Source: Amycolatopsis pittospori (GTDB taxonomy: Bacteria > Actinomycetota > Actinomycetes > Mycobacteriales > Pseudonocardiaceae). From it: DNA of 64,000 nucleotides. Location of the stretch: positions 38,155 through 102,154 of the forward strand of contig NZ_JACBXD010000026.1 of NCBI RefSeq assembly GCF_013870525.1, in the 5' to 3' direction. Within the stretch, counting starts at the first letter, position 1, and every line of letters begins with the position of its first letter. Positions 1 to 7,663 of the stretch are shown piece after piece. Under the pieces are notes generated by a model. The model was not told where the DNA came from. It ran no database searches and worked only from the letters and a program-made list of their open reading frames with translations. A program made the position numbers and the translations under genes.

Positions 1-1850
1 GGGAAACACGGCCGAATCACTATGGCTGGCAACGCGAAGTGGCGCGGCGCGCCGTCCACGAGGCGACGTCCCCTCCCCTGCGACGAGGACTTCACCGTGC
101 GGCCGCGTCGCTCCGTCCACATGACACGGTCTTCACCGCTCACCATCTCCGGTTGGCCGGCGACACCGGCCAGTGGCTCGAGTACAGCCGGCGTCACGCC
201 GACATCGCGATGAGCGAAGGCGACTGGAGCACCACGGTCCAGTTGCTCCGGGCCTTGCTTCGCCACGCCGAGCTCACCGACCCCGACCGCGTCCATCTCG
301 CGACCACGCTGAGCCGCGCGGCCTTCGACGGACTCGACTGCGACCAGATCGTCTCCACGGTCCGCGAGATCCTCGCCGAGGTATCCCTTCCGCCTGCCAC
401 CCGGGGCGAGTTGCGCAACAACCTGGGAATCCTTCTGCTCAGCCAATCCGGAGAACACGAGGAGGGGTACAGGGAGCTGGAGAAGGCCGTCGATGAGCTC
501 CGGGACGGCGATCCGCCCCTCGCGCTCAAAGTGATGTCCTCGCTTGCGATTCCCTACACCGGCCACCGGCATATCGATACCCACCTCGGCTGGCTGGAGC
601 GACTCGACCGCGGGCTCGGCCCGGCATGCCTGCCCGACCCGCTGACCGCCGCGACCATCCAGGTGAACAGGTTGACCACGTTGATGACCATCGGCGCGCC
701 CGAGGCGTGGGAGGCCGCCGAGGTCGTCACCAGCGACACCGACGACCCGCAACTCGCCAGGCAGCGGATGCGCGGCTGCCTCAATCTCACCGACTGCACC
801 AGCTGGCTGGGCCACTACGCCGCGGCGAAACGCTATCTCACTCGCGGCCGCACGTGGTCCCACCAGCTCGGGGCCGACTACCTGTCGGAACAACTCCGTG
901 TCGCGGCGGTGTTGCTGAACTGGCTGCGAGGCGACTGGCGGAACCTCCGGACCACCACCGAAGCACTCGTCGACAGGTACGACTCGCTCCCCCTCGTCGC
1001 CTCCGAATGCCGCCTCGTCGCCGGAGCGCTCGCCCTGGAACACGGCGACTGCCAGGCCGCGGTCGCGCTACTCGCGGACGTGAGCGCGACCCGGCCGCGT
1101 ACGGCGGCCGCACCACCGGTCGGCGCCACCGCGGCGGCGCTGCTCGCCCGTCACCACTACCACCGCGGAGCCAAAGCCGCGGCATTACGAGAACTCGACG
1201 CCGCGTTGCGGGTCATCCACGACACCGGCATCTGGGTATGGGCCAGCGAAATCGCGCCTATCGCCGTCGAGCTGCTGCACAACGCCGGACGCCGCGACCA
1301 GATCCCGGAGCTGCTCTCGGCCATGGAGGCAGGCCTCGAAGGCAGGGACGCGCCCGCGGCGATGGCCAGTCTCGCCCTCAGCAAGGCGATGGACCTCGAC
1401 CTGGGAGACGGAGCACCCGACGACGTGCTCGGACTTTACGACGCCGCGCTGGACTCCTTCACCGATGTAGGCCGCCCCTACTGGACCGCGACAACGCACG
1501 TATGGCGTGACCGGTACCTCCACACCGAACTGCAGCAGGACACGGACGATCTCGCCATCGCCGTCGACATCTTCAGCTCCCTGGGAGCCGCCGTGTCCGC
1601 GCGTCGCGCCCAGGAGACACTCGACAACCGCAAGCCCCGGCGCCGCGGCAGGCCGAGCTATGGCACCACCCTCTCTCCACGCGAGACGGAAGTCGCCCAG
1701 CTCGCCTGTGCCGGCCGTACCAACTCCCAGATCGCCACCCGGCTGGGCCTGTCGGTGCGCACGGTCGAACAACACATCGCCCATGCCATGCGCAAAACCG
1801 GCGCCGCGTCACGCTACGAACTCGCCAATCCCGTCGAGGCCACGAGCTAG
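1..1850 (+). CDS. LuxR-family (LAL-type) transcriptional regulator, 5' truncated by window edge
   Basis: The frame is open to the left edge of the window, so the true start, and probably an N-terminal P-loop ATPase domain, lie outside. What is visible is about 500 residues of helical, TPR-like sequence followed by a C-terminal LuxR helix-turn-helix (LSPRETEVAQLACAGRTNSQ, then a recognition helix with LSVRTVEQH). That layout fits large ATP-binding LuxR (LAL) regulators, which usually control secondary metabolism or sugar uptake. The GTG at 39 is unlikely to be the real start because coding-like sequence continues upstream of it. The gene converges with the membrane-protein gene on the minus strand, 2 bases away. 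Its target is unknown. Confidence 0.8.
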   Translation, partial: ETRPNHYGWQREVARRAVHEATSPPLRRGLHRAAASLRPHDTVFTAHHLRLAGDTGQWLEYSRRHADIAMSEGDWSTTVQLLRALLRHAELTDPDRVHLATTLSRAAFDGLDCDQIVSTVREILAEVSLPPATRGELRNNLGILLLSQSGEHEEGYRELEKAVDELRDGDPPLALKVMSSLAIPYTGHRHIDTHLGWLERLDRGLGPACLPDPLTAATIQVNRLTTLMTIGAPEAWEAAEVVTSDTDDPQLARQRMRGCLNLTDCTSWLGHYAAAKRYLTRGRTWSHQLGADYLSEQLRVAAVLLNWLRGDWRNLRTTTEALVDRYDSLPLVASECRLVAGALALEHGDCQAAVALLADVSATRPRTAAAPPVGATAAALLARHHYHRGAKAAALRELDAALRVIHDTGIWVWASEIAPIAVELLHNAGRRDQIPELLSAMEAGLEGRDAPAAMASLALSKAMDLDLGDGAPDDVLGLYDAALDSFTDVGRPYWTATTHVWRDRYLHTELQQDTDDLAIAVDIFSSLGAAVSARRAQETLDNRKPRRRGRPSYGTTLSPRETEVAQLACAGRTNSQIATRLGLSVRTVEQHIAHAMRKTGAASRYELANPVEATS

Positions 1851-1852
1851 TG

Positions 1853-3064
1853 CTACTCCCCACCGCCGGTCGGGTTCATCTGAGGCGACGACTCTCGCCT
1901 CAAGACTGCGGGAACGATCGACGAGCGGCTATACGCCTGGCTGACTTTGACCAGCCACGCCGTCTCCGCGTCGAAGTCCTCTTCCCTGCGCAGTTGCGGT
2001 GTCTGGGTCGCAGGTATCCCGGCTGACCTGCCACTGGAATGCGCGGAGACCGCGGCGGCGATGAGCGCCGCCTCGCCGACCGCTTGTGCGTCATCCTCCG
2101 TCAGCCCGGACCGCATCGCTTCTCCTTTGGCCAGGCGGATCGTGTTCTCGTCGAGGTGGTCGCGCAACGGACCGACCAGCGCGTCGCGGATGCCGATGAC
2201 CCGGTGGCGTAGCCGGGAGTGACGGCTACGCGGTGCCGGCACCGGAACGGCCGTTCGCGTCGGGGCGAGTGCGTCCCACAGCGGAGTCAGGTGACGGTAG
2301 GCACGCCTCCGACGCCAATTCCGGGCTACACGCGGCCCCCATGACGGGATGGTCATCCCGATCACCAGGAAGCAGACCCCCGGGGCGGAGAACAGGAACT
2401 GGATGCCGTGCACCCCGTTCTCTTCATAGGGCAGGTCGTGCCCCAGGCCGACGATCGTCTGGTACACCACCTTGTGGATCAGCATGAGCAGCCAGATCAG
2501 GCAGCCGACTCCCATGAAGCGCACCCCGATCCGCAGATAGGTGCTCTCGATGGTCATCCCGCGCCAGCGGACGAGCAGGATGTCGACCAGGACGATGATG
2601 TTGTGGGCTTCCCAGATCAGGTCGTAGACGAGCACACCCGGATCATGGGTACCACTCGGTCCGACGATCGGCAGCCCGATGCGCAGCGGCCCGATCACAT
2701 AGCCGATCAACAGCAACGGGAGAGCCACTCCGAACAAGATCCGGCCGAATCGCAGGCGCCGTCGCAGATGCCCAGCGGGTGTGGACACCCGGATCACGAA
2801 GATGTGAGCGTAGAACGACATGGCCATCCACACGATGTGTTGGATGACCTGCGGCAGGCTGGGAACCCGTCCGAGAAGGTCGTAGGCCAGCCAATAGAAC
2901 GGAGCCCAGCCGAGCAGATAGAGGGCGAACAGGTTCACCATCGTCAAGGACAGGGCCCGTCCGGCGGGAGCCTTGTTGTCCTCGCGCCAGGTCGTGGCCC
3001 GATAGACGACGGCCACGGCGATCGTCGCCAAGGCGATGAGATGAACCACGCTGGCAACCGGCAT
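1853..3064 (-). CDS. MAB_1171c-like polytopic membrane protein (putative transporter/sensor)
   Basis: A 403-residue protein. The first ~245 residues form about seven hydrophobic helices and the remaining ~150 a soluble, Arg/Ala-rich cytoplasmic tail. The layout matches actinobacterial integral membrane proteins annotated as MAB_1171c-family putative transporters (DUF6545), typically encoded beside an XRE regulator and an ImmA/IrrE metallopeptidase, as here. The ATG at 3064 is preceded by a G-rich ribosome site about 7 bases upstream and lies 20 bases after the metallopeptidase stop, so the three genes look like one operon. Family assignment is from memory of the sequence pattern; the substrate or signal is unknown. 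Confidence 0.7.
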   Translation of the reverse strand: MPVASVVHLIALATIAVAVVYRATTWREDNKAPAGRALSLTMVNLFALYLLGWAPFYWLAYDLLGRVPSLPQVIQHIVWMAMSFYAHIFVIRVSTPAGHLRRRLRFGRILFGVALPLLLIGYVIGPLRIGLPIVGPSGTHDPGVLVYDLIWEAHNIIVLVDILLVRWRGMTIESTYLRIGVRFMGVGCLIWLLMLIHKVVYQTIVGLGHDLPYEENGVHGIQFLFSAPGVCFLVIGMTIPSWGPRVARNWRRRRAYRHLTPLWDALAPTRTAVPVPAPRSRHSRLRHRVIGIRDALVGPLRDHLDENTIRLAKGEAMRSGLTEDDAQAVGEAALIAAAVSAHSSGRSAGIPATQTPQLRREEDFDAETAWLVKVSQAYSRSSIVPAVLRRESSPQMNPTGGGE

Positions 3065-3084
3065 CCGTCATCCCCCAGTGCTCG

Positions 3085-3597
3085 TCACCGTTCCAACGCC
3101 TGACTCAGCCGGGCGCTCATCTCGGTCGGTTCCCGATGCGGACGACGTGGTCGCGTTTCGAAGATCTCCGAGATCAGATAGGCCACGGTCTCCGCCTCGG
3201 CCTCGTGCTGAGTGGTGAAACCGGCGTGCTGCCTGGCCAGCATGATCTTGAGCGTGGTGGCACTCAGATCGGGAAAGATTCCCGAGAACGCCGACTCGAC
3301 GTTCTCGGCGCCGGGGTGCTCGCACAGGATGTGTCCCAATTCGTGCAGCACTATATGTGTCTGGTGCACGGGGGTCGTGTCGCGCTCGTAGCAGATGTAG
3401 TCCGCACGGGACCCCGCCATCCACAGTCCACAGGCACCCGAGGCCGACATCGGCAGCGGCAGCAGTGCGATCGACCTGCCCCGCTGATCACCCACCCGGT
3501 CGCAGAGTTCCCGGACGTCGCGAGAGTCCGGTATCACCAGTTGACCCACCACGCGCTGACACCGCCGTTCGATCCGGCGGGATCCGCGACGCCACAT
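3085..3597 (-). CDS. ImmA/IrrE-family metallo-endopeptidase
   Basis: A 170-residue protein with the zinc motif HELGH (in LHELGHILCEHP, around residue 85) and a downstream acidic stretch, HEAEAETVAYL, that can supply the third ligand. This is the signature of ImmA/IrrE peptidases, which cleave or bind an XRE-type repressor and so relieve repression. The start is ATG at 3597, sharing one base with the stop of the upstream XRE gene (TGATG), so translation is coupled; a TTG one codon earlier is the alternative. The neighbouring XRE protein is the natural candidate substrate. Whether the pair senses damage, stress or a phage signal cannot be read from the sequence. Confidence 0.85.
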   Translation of the reverse strand: MWRRGSRRIERRCQRVVGQLVIPDSRDVRELCDRVGDQRGRSIALLPLPMSASGACGLWMAGSRADYICYERDTTPVHQTHIVLHELGHILCEHPGAENVESAFSGIFPDLSATTLKIMLARQHAGFTTQHEAEAETVAYLISEIFETRPRRPHREPTEMSARLSQALER

Positions 3598-4022
3598 CAA
3601 GTTCGACGCCCCCCGGCGTTGTCGGAGTCGAGTCCTTCCAGCTTTCGAAGCTGCTCGGTCATGGCCGTGACGGTTTCCAGACTCCCATCAGACAGACCGA
3701 CCATCCTAGCGGCCACCTGGGCGATTCCGGCGTCCCTCAGCAGCGCCGCCAACGCGATCTGGGCGCTCACCTGCTCGGAGGGCTCGTCGTCCAGGAAATA
3801 GACGGCCGACACACCGAAGAACTTTCCCAGCTTCTCCAAGGTGTCCTTGGTGGGATTGACGTTCTTTCCCGACCGCAGCGCGGAGAGCAACCCAGTGGAG
3901 AGACCGGTGGCCTTCGCCACCTCGGGATGGGTGAACTGCTTGCGATCACGCGGATGGACCTCCCGGAACAGGTAGTCCACCTTCTCGGCCAGGGTCCGCG
4001 GGACCTGCTGCTTCTCGTTCAC
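3597..4022 (-). CDS. XRE-family helix-turn-helix regulator
   Basis: A 141-residue protein with an N-terminal Cro/CI-type HTH (FTHPEVAKATGLSTGLLSAL, roughly residues 30-50). A short domain follows, starting near FFGVSAVYFLDDEP, the usual hinge of actinobacterial XRE proteins paired with ImmA peptidases. The C-terminal ~60 residues contain a Leu-rich helical segment possibly used for dimerisation or peptidase recognition. It starts with GTG and is first in a three-gene operon (XRE, ImmA, membrane protein). It probably autoregulates from the AT-rich region upstream, but no clear operator palindrome was found. Confidence 0.85.
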   Translation of the reverse strand: MNEKQQVPRTLAEKVDYLFREVHPRDRKQFTHPEVAKATGLSTGLLSALRSGKNVNPTKDTLEKLGKFFGVSAVYFLDDEPSEQVSAQIALAALLRDAGIAQVAARMVGLSDGSLETVTAMTEQLRKLEGLDSDNAGGRRT

Positions 4023-4327
4023 GGACCACCTTCCGCCCCCACGCGGATCATCGAACTGATCTGACCTGCGTCAGGCTATCACCGGCACTGGCCGTTCGTG
4101 ATGGTGCTGACGAGGCGATCCCTCGGCCTGAGCTACCGGCGGCCGCTCAGTTGTCAGTTAAATGACTTGTCCGCGTACTCCAGTCAGCTCATTGACAGTG
4201 TTCGAGCAGGGTCATTACAGTCGTTTTGCGTCATCGAAGTGATCGAAGATGACCATCTGATCATATTAATCGTCCGCTGACGATGTCGCGCTCCTCTGGC
4301 CCGTCCCCACACATGAAGGGATTACCG
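4023..4327. promoter_or_regulatory. Divergent intergenic region with a probable sigma70-type promoter
   Basis: This stretch is clearly less GC-rich than its surroundings and separates the XRE operon (minus) from the secreted hydrolase gene (plus). On the plus strand TTGACA (4192-4197) and TACAGT (4216-4221) are spaced 18 bases, a good match to a housekeeping promoter for the gene starting at 4328. The segment around 4150-4175 with TGTCAGTTAAATGACTTG is a loose inverted repeat and could be the XRE operator. The promoter is read directly; operator function is a guess. Confidence 0.5.
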
Positions 4328-5746
4328 ATGCCGAGACCCGAGAAAAATCGGACACCACGGCGAAGACGCTGGCACCTGGTGACCACCCTCGTCGCGATGG
4401 TCGCCGCCCTGTCCGCAAGCCTGACCACCCCCGCGTCCGCCGCGACCGAGGCCAGCGACATCGGCGGCCCCATCACGCGAAGCGAGGTACTCTCCCGCGC
4501 TCAGTTCTGGATCGACCAGCGCGTCCCCTACAGCCAGACGTCGAGTTACCCGGATCCTCAGGGTGTGCGGTATCGCCAGGACTGCTCCGGCTACGTCTCG
4601 ATGGCTTGGCACCTACCGAAGTTGCCCGGTGGCGGCGACTACAGCACGGCCACCATCCCCCAGGTCACCGACCGCATCCCCCGGGCCGATCTCCAGCCCG
4701 GCGACGCCCTGTGGCGCCGCGATGGCAGCGTCCAGCACATCGCGCTTTTCGTCGGCTGGGCCGGTGAGGGCAGACCGATCGTCCGCGAGGAACCGGACTT
4801 CGGCCTTTACGCCAGGGAGACGACCTGGTCGGCCTCCTACGCGAACAGCTTCACGCCCTTGCGGTACCGGAATATCGACGCTTCGACCCCAAGGCCCGTC
4901 GACCGCACCGTAGGCGACGTGACCGGTGACGGCTACGCCGATCTGACCGCCGTCGACGCCGACGGCCGGCTCGCCGTCTTCGGCAACGGGTTCCTGCGTT
5001 CCGACTGGGGCGGGGTGCCGTTCCGGGACCGCCTGTGGCAAACGACCAACACGAACTGGGGACAGGACGCGAAGTCTATCTCCGTCGCCGATGTCACCGG
5101 CGACGGATACGCGGACTTCGTCGTACTCACCACGACCGGCAAACTACAGATCTACGCCAACGGATCACTGGTCAACGGTGACAATTCGCCGTTCACCGGC
5201 GTGTACCGCGAATATGCGAACTGGGCGGGCGCGACCCATATCGCCACCGGCGACATCAACCACGACGGCTGGGCCGACCTCGTCGCGACGATGGCGGACG
5301 GAACCATGCAGATCTTTTTCAACACCAAGGAGATCGGGGAAAACGCGCTCCCCTTCCGCGGCGTGGCCATGACCTACCTCAGCGGATGGGGCGCCGATGT
5401 CCGGGACATCGCCGTCGGCGACGTCACCGGTGACGGTTACGGCGACCTCGTCGCCATTCGCGACGACGGTTCCCTGACCGTATTCGGCAACGGAATCCTC
5501 CTTCCCGGCAACAAAGGTTGGCCGTTCATCAATCCGACCTGGTCGATCAAGGCGGGCTGGAACCAGGTCGACGGCATCGCCGTCAGCGACGTGACCGGCG
5601 ACGGCTACGCCGACCTCATGGGCGTCACCACGGCCGGCGAACTCCAGGTCTACGGCAACGTCATCGGCAATACCGGCGGAAAGGACTACTACCAAGGAGC
5701 CCACTGGCGCTATCCCAATTGGGCCGGCGTCCATCACATCGCCTGA
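4328..5746 (+). CDS. Secreted NlpC/P60-like cysteine hydrolase with C-terminal FG-GAP/VCBS repeats
   Basis: The chosen start, ATG 4328, has AAGGGA six bases upstream and gives a signal peptide: a basic N-terminus (RPEKNRTPRRRR), a hydrophobic core and an AxA-like cleavage site near TTPASAA. A papain-like/NlpC domain follows, with a probable catalytic Cys in RQDCSGYVS and a His in VQHIALFVG. The remainder is five or so FG-GAP/VCBS-type units, each with a calcium-loop-like DVTGDGYADL or close variant. The first domain suggests a peptidoglycan or amide hydrolase; the repeats suggest a beta-propeller for binding or display. In-frame ATGs at 4283 and 4313 are less likely starts. Confidence 0.8.
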   Translation: MPRPEKNRTPRRRRWHLVTTLVAMVAALSASLTTPASAATEASDIGGPITRSEVLSRAQFWIDQRVPYSQTSSYPDPQGVRYRQDCSGYVSMAWHLPKLPGGGDYSTATIPQVTDRIPRADLQPGDALWRRDGSVQHIALFVGWAGEGRPIVREEPDFGLYARETTWSASYANSFTPLRYRNIDASTPRPVDRTVGDVTGDGYADLTAVDADGRLAVFGNGFLRSDWGGVPFRDRLWQTTNTNWGQDAKSISVADVTGDGYADFVVLTTTGKLQIYANGSLVNGDNSPFTGVYREYANWAGATHIATGDINHDGWADLVATMADGTMQIFFNTKEIGENALPFRGVAMTYLSGWGADVRDIAVGDVTGDGYGDLVAIRDDGSLTVFGNGILLPGNKGWPFINPTWSIKAGWNQVDGIAVSDVTGDGYADLMGVTTAGELQVYGNVIGNTGGKDYYQGAHWRYPNWAGVHHIA

Positions 5747-5784
5747 CCCCTCGATCCGCACAAAACAAAGAAAGGTGAATTCCC

Positions 5785-6072
5785 ATGCGTAAAACTCTGA
5801 CCAGCGGAGTAGCGGTATTCCTCGGAGCGTCGGCTTTACTGCTCTCCGGTGCGGCACAGGCCGGTGCGACGGAGAACACGGTGGAGGTGTGCGGCTTCTA
5901 CACGGCGGGCGGACACGCCTACTACAAGCATTGCGGGTCCATCCCCGTCGGCGTTTGGGTGGACACCTGGGATAACCAGGACGAGTTGTGGTACTGCGCT
6001 CCTGTCGGCGACGACCGCCACCTCGGCCCCACGAGCAAGATCAGCTGGGCATCCCACCAGCAGGCCTGCTGA
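5785..6072 (+). CDS. Small secreted Cys-containing protein (possibly DUF6355 family)
   Basis: A 95-residue protein with a clear signal peptide (RKTLTSGVAVFLGASALLL, cleavage near AQAGA) and a mature part of about 65 residues. The mature part carries four cysteines in CGFYTAG, YKHCGS, WYCAP and the terminal AC, consistent with two disulfides. The pattern CGFY...AYYKHCG resembles the DUF6355 group of small secreted actinobacterial proteins, but that is recollection, not a search. A good ribosome site (AAAGGTG) precedes ATG 5785. It follows the secreted hydrolase by 38 bases and may be cotranscribed with it. Function unknown. Confidence 0.7.
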   Translation: MRKTLTSGVAVFLGASALLLSGAAQAGATENTVEVCGFYTAGGHAYYKHCGSIPVGVWVDTWDNQDELWYCAPVGDDRHLGPTSKISWASHQQAC

Positions 6073-6199
6073 ACCGCCGACCAAGGCATCGGTACGGGCT
6101 TCGCTTGATCGGCACCGCGCGGGTGGGATGCCCACCCGCGCGGTGGCGCGGATACCGATTCCGGATTACACGAGAGGGACACGACAGCGGCTGCAGCAG

Positions 6200-6479
6200 G
6201 TACCGGCCGCGGCCGACGCTTTCGCGGGCCGTCAGCGTTTCATGACCCAATCCATGACCGCGGGACTCGACGCCTCGAAAGCAGAGTGGCTGCAGCTCGA
6301 AGTCGAACGCTACGTGGCCACTACAGGCGCCTACGGCCACTTCTGCGCCTACTCCGGCATGGGAGGCAGTGGAAGCCAGATCGATATGTTCGCCTGTGAT
6401 ACGTATCGGATTCCGTGGAGCTCCGTCCAACAACCACGTGTACGACTGGAATCCGGTTCACGACGTGATCAACTGCTGA
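6200..6479 (+). pseudogene. Frameshifted remnant of a secreted peptidase-inhibitor-like (I36-like) protein
   Basis: From about 6213 one frame reads like the mature part of an actinobacterial secreted protein: FMTQSMTAGLDASKAEWLQ, then a segment with GHFCAYSGMGG and FACDTYRIPWSS. At 6420-6428 this frame loses sense, while the next frame continues SNNHVYDWNPVHDVINC and stops at 6477. One extra base near 6425 would explain the break. No signal peptide or proper start precedes it, so the 5' end is also decayed. FCAY followed by glycines, aromatics and a later Cys recalls the I36 family encoded intact at 34662-35036. A sequencing error could explain the frameshift but not the missing N-terminus. 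Confidence 0.55.
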
Positions 6480-6506
6480 CCGGTCCCTAGTCGACCGGCA
6501 CGCGAA

Positions 6507-6543
6507 AGAGGCCCCGCGAGCGTCAGTCCACGGGGCCTCTCTT
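6507..6543. terminator. Hairpin terminator downstream of pdxS
   Basis: Inverted repeat with arms GAGGCCCCG (6508-6516) and CGGGGCCTC (6531-6539) around a 14-base loop, just after the pdxS stop on the minus strand. It probably ends pdxS transcription. Confidence 0.6.
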
Positions 6544-6557
6544 GCGGGCGAAGTCGC

Positions 6558-7472
6558 TTACCAGCCGCGCTCGGAAAGACGGTGCGGCTCGGGCACGTCG
6601 TCGACGTTGATGCCGACCATCGCTTCGCCCAGGCCGCGCGAGACCTTCGCGATGACGTCGGGGTCGTCGTAGAAGGTGGTGGCCTTGACGATGGCCTCGG
6701 CGCGCTGGGCCGGGTTGCCGGACTTGAAGATGCCGGAACCGACGAACACGCCCTCGGCGCCGAGCTGCATCATCATCGCCGCGTCGGCCGGGGTCGCGAT
6801 GCCGCCCGCGGTGAACAGCACGACCGGCAGCTTGCCCTTCGCGGCGACCTCCTTGACGAGGTCGTACGGGGCCTGAAGTTCCTTCGCCGCAACGTAGAGC
6901 TCGTCCTCGGGCAGCGAGGAGAGGCGACGCAGCTCGGCGCGGATCTTGCGCATGTGCGTGGTCGCGTTCGAGACGTCGCCCGTGCCGGCCTCGCCCTTGG
7001 AGCGGATCATCGCCGCGCCCTCGTTGATCCGGCGCAGCGCCTCGCCGAGGTTGGTCGCACCACAGACGAAGGGAACGGTGAACGCCCACTTGTCGATGTG
7101 GTTCTCGTAGTCGGCCGGGGTCAGCACCTCGGACTCGTCGATGTAGTCGACGCCGAGCGACTGCAGCAATTGGGCCTCGACGAAGTGGCCGATGCGGGCC
7201 TTCGCCATGACCGGGATCGAGACGGCCTCGATGATGCCGTCGATCAGGTCCGGGTCGCTCATCCGGGCGACGCCGCCCTGCGCGCGGATGTCCGCGGGGA
7301 CCCGCTCGAGCGCCATCACCGCGACGGCACCGGCGTCTTCGGCGATCTTCGCCTGCTCGGCGGTGACCACGTCCATGATCACACCGCCCTTGAGCATCTC
7401 CGCCATGCCGCGCTTGACCCGGGCGGTGCCGGTGAGCGAGGTGGTGGCCGTGTTCGTGGACTCGTCAGACAC
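6558..7472 (-). CDS. pdxS: Pyridoxal 5'-phosphate synthase lyase subunit PdxS
   Basis: A 304-residue protein that aligns by eye over its whole length with PdxS/Pdx1. It has the N-terminal VKRGMAEMLKGGVIMDVV, the ARIGHFVEAQ segment, and the LFTAGGIATPADAAMMMQLG phosphate-binding loop. PdxS condenses ribose 5-phosphate, glyceraldehyde 3-phosphate and PdxT-derived ammonia to PLP. The start is GTG 7472, with AAAGG about nine bases upstream; the longer open frame to 7937 runs into the neighbouring oxidase and is rejected. The partner amidotransferase pdxT is not adjacent and not in the window, although the two genes are often linked in actinobacteria. Confidence 0.97.
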   Translation of the reverse strand: MSDESTNTATTSLTGTARVKRGMAEMLKGGVIMDVVTAEQAKIAEDAGAVAVMALERVPADIRAQGGVARMSDPDLIDGIIEAVSIPVMAKARIGHFVEAQLLQSLGVDYIDESEVLTPADYENHIDKWAFTVPFVCGATNLGEALRRINEGAAMIRSKGEAGTGDVSNATTHMRKIRAELRRLSSLPEDELYVAAKELQAPYDLVKEVAAKGKLPVVLFTAGGIATPADAAMMMQLGAEGVFVGSGIFKSGNPAQRAEAIVKATTFYDDPDVIAKVSRGLGEAMVGINVDDVPEPHRLSERGW

Positions 7473-7598
7473 TGCTGGACCTTTCGGAAAGCGCACTGGG
7501 TGGTGTGACGCCTCCGAGGGTAGGCCGCTTTTGGACCTCTCAAGCAGGCCAGTTCGCGGCGATTTCAGCAGTCCACTGGGTGATCTAGGGCGCAATTG

Positions 7599-7646
7599 GT
7601 CCTCTGGATGCGGTAGTTGCGCGTGCAAGTACCGCATCCAGAGGAC
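7599..7646. terminator. Long perfect hairpin between the FAD oxidase gene and pdxS
   Basis: Perfect 17-bp arms (GTCCTCTGGATGCGGTA at 7599-7615 and its complement at 7630-7646) flank a 14-base loop that itself contains a TTGC/GCAA mini-stem. It lies 18 bases after the oxidase stop on the minus strand and upstream of pdxS. The simplest reading is a terminator for the oxidase gene that insulates pdxS. Confidence 0.6.
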
Positions 7647-7663
7647 TGAATGCGAAGAGAGCG

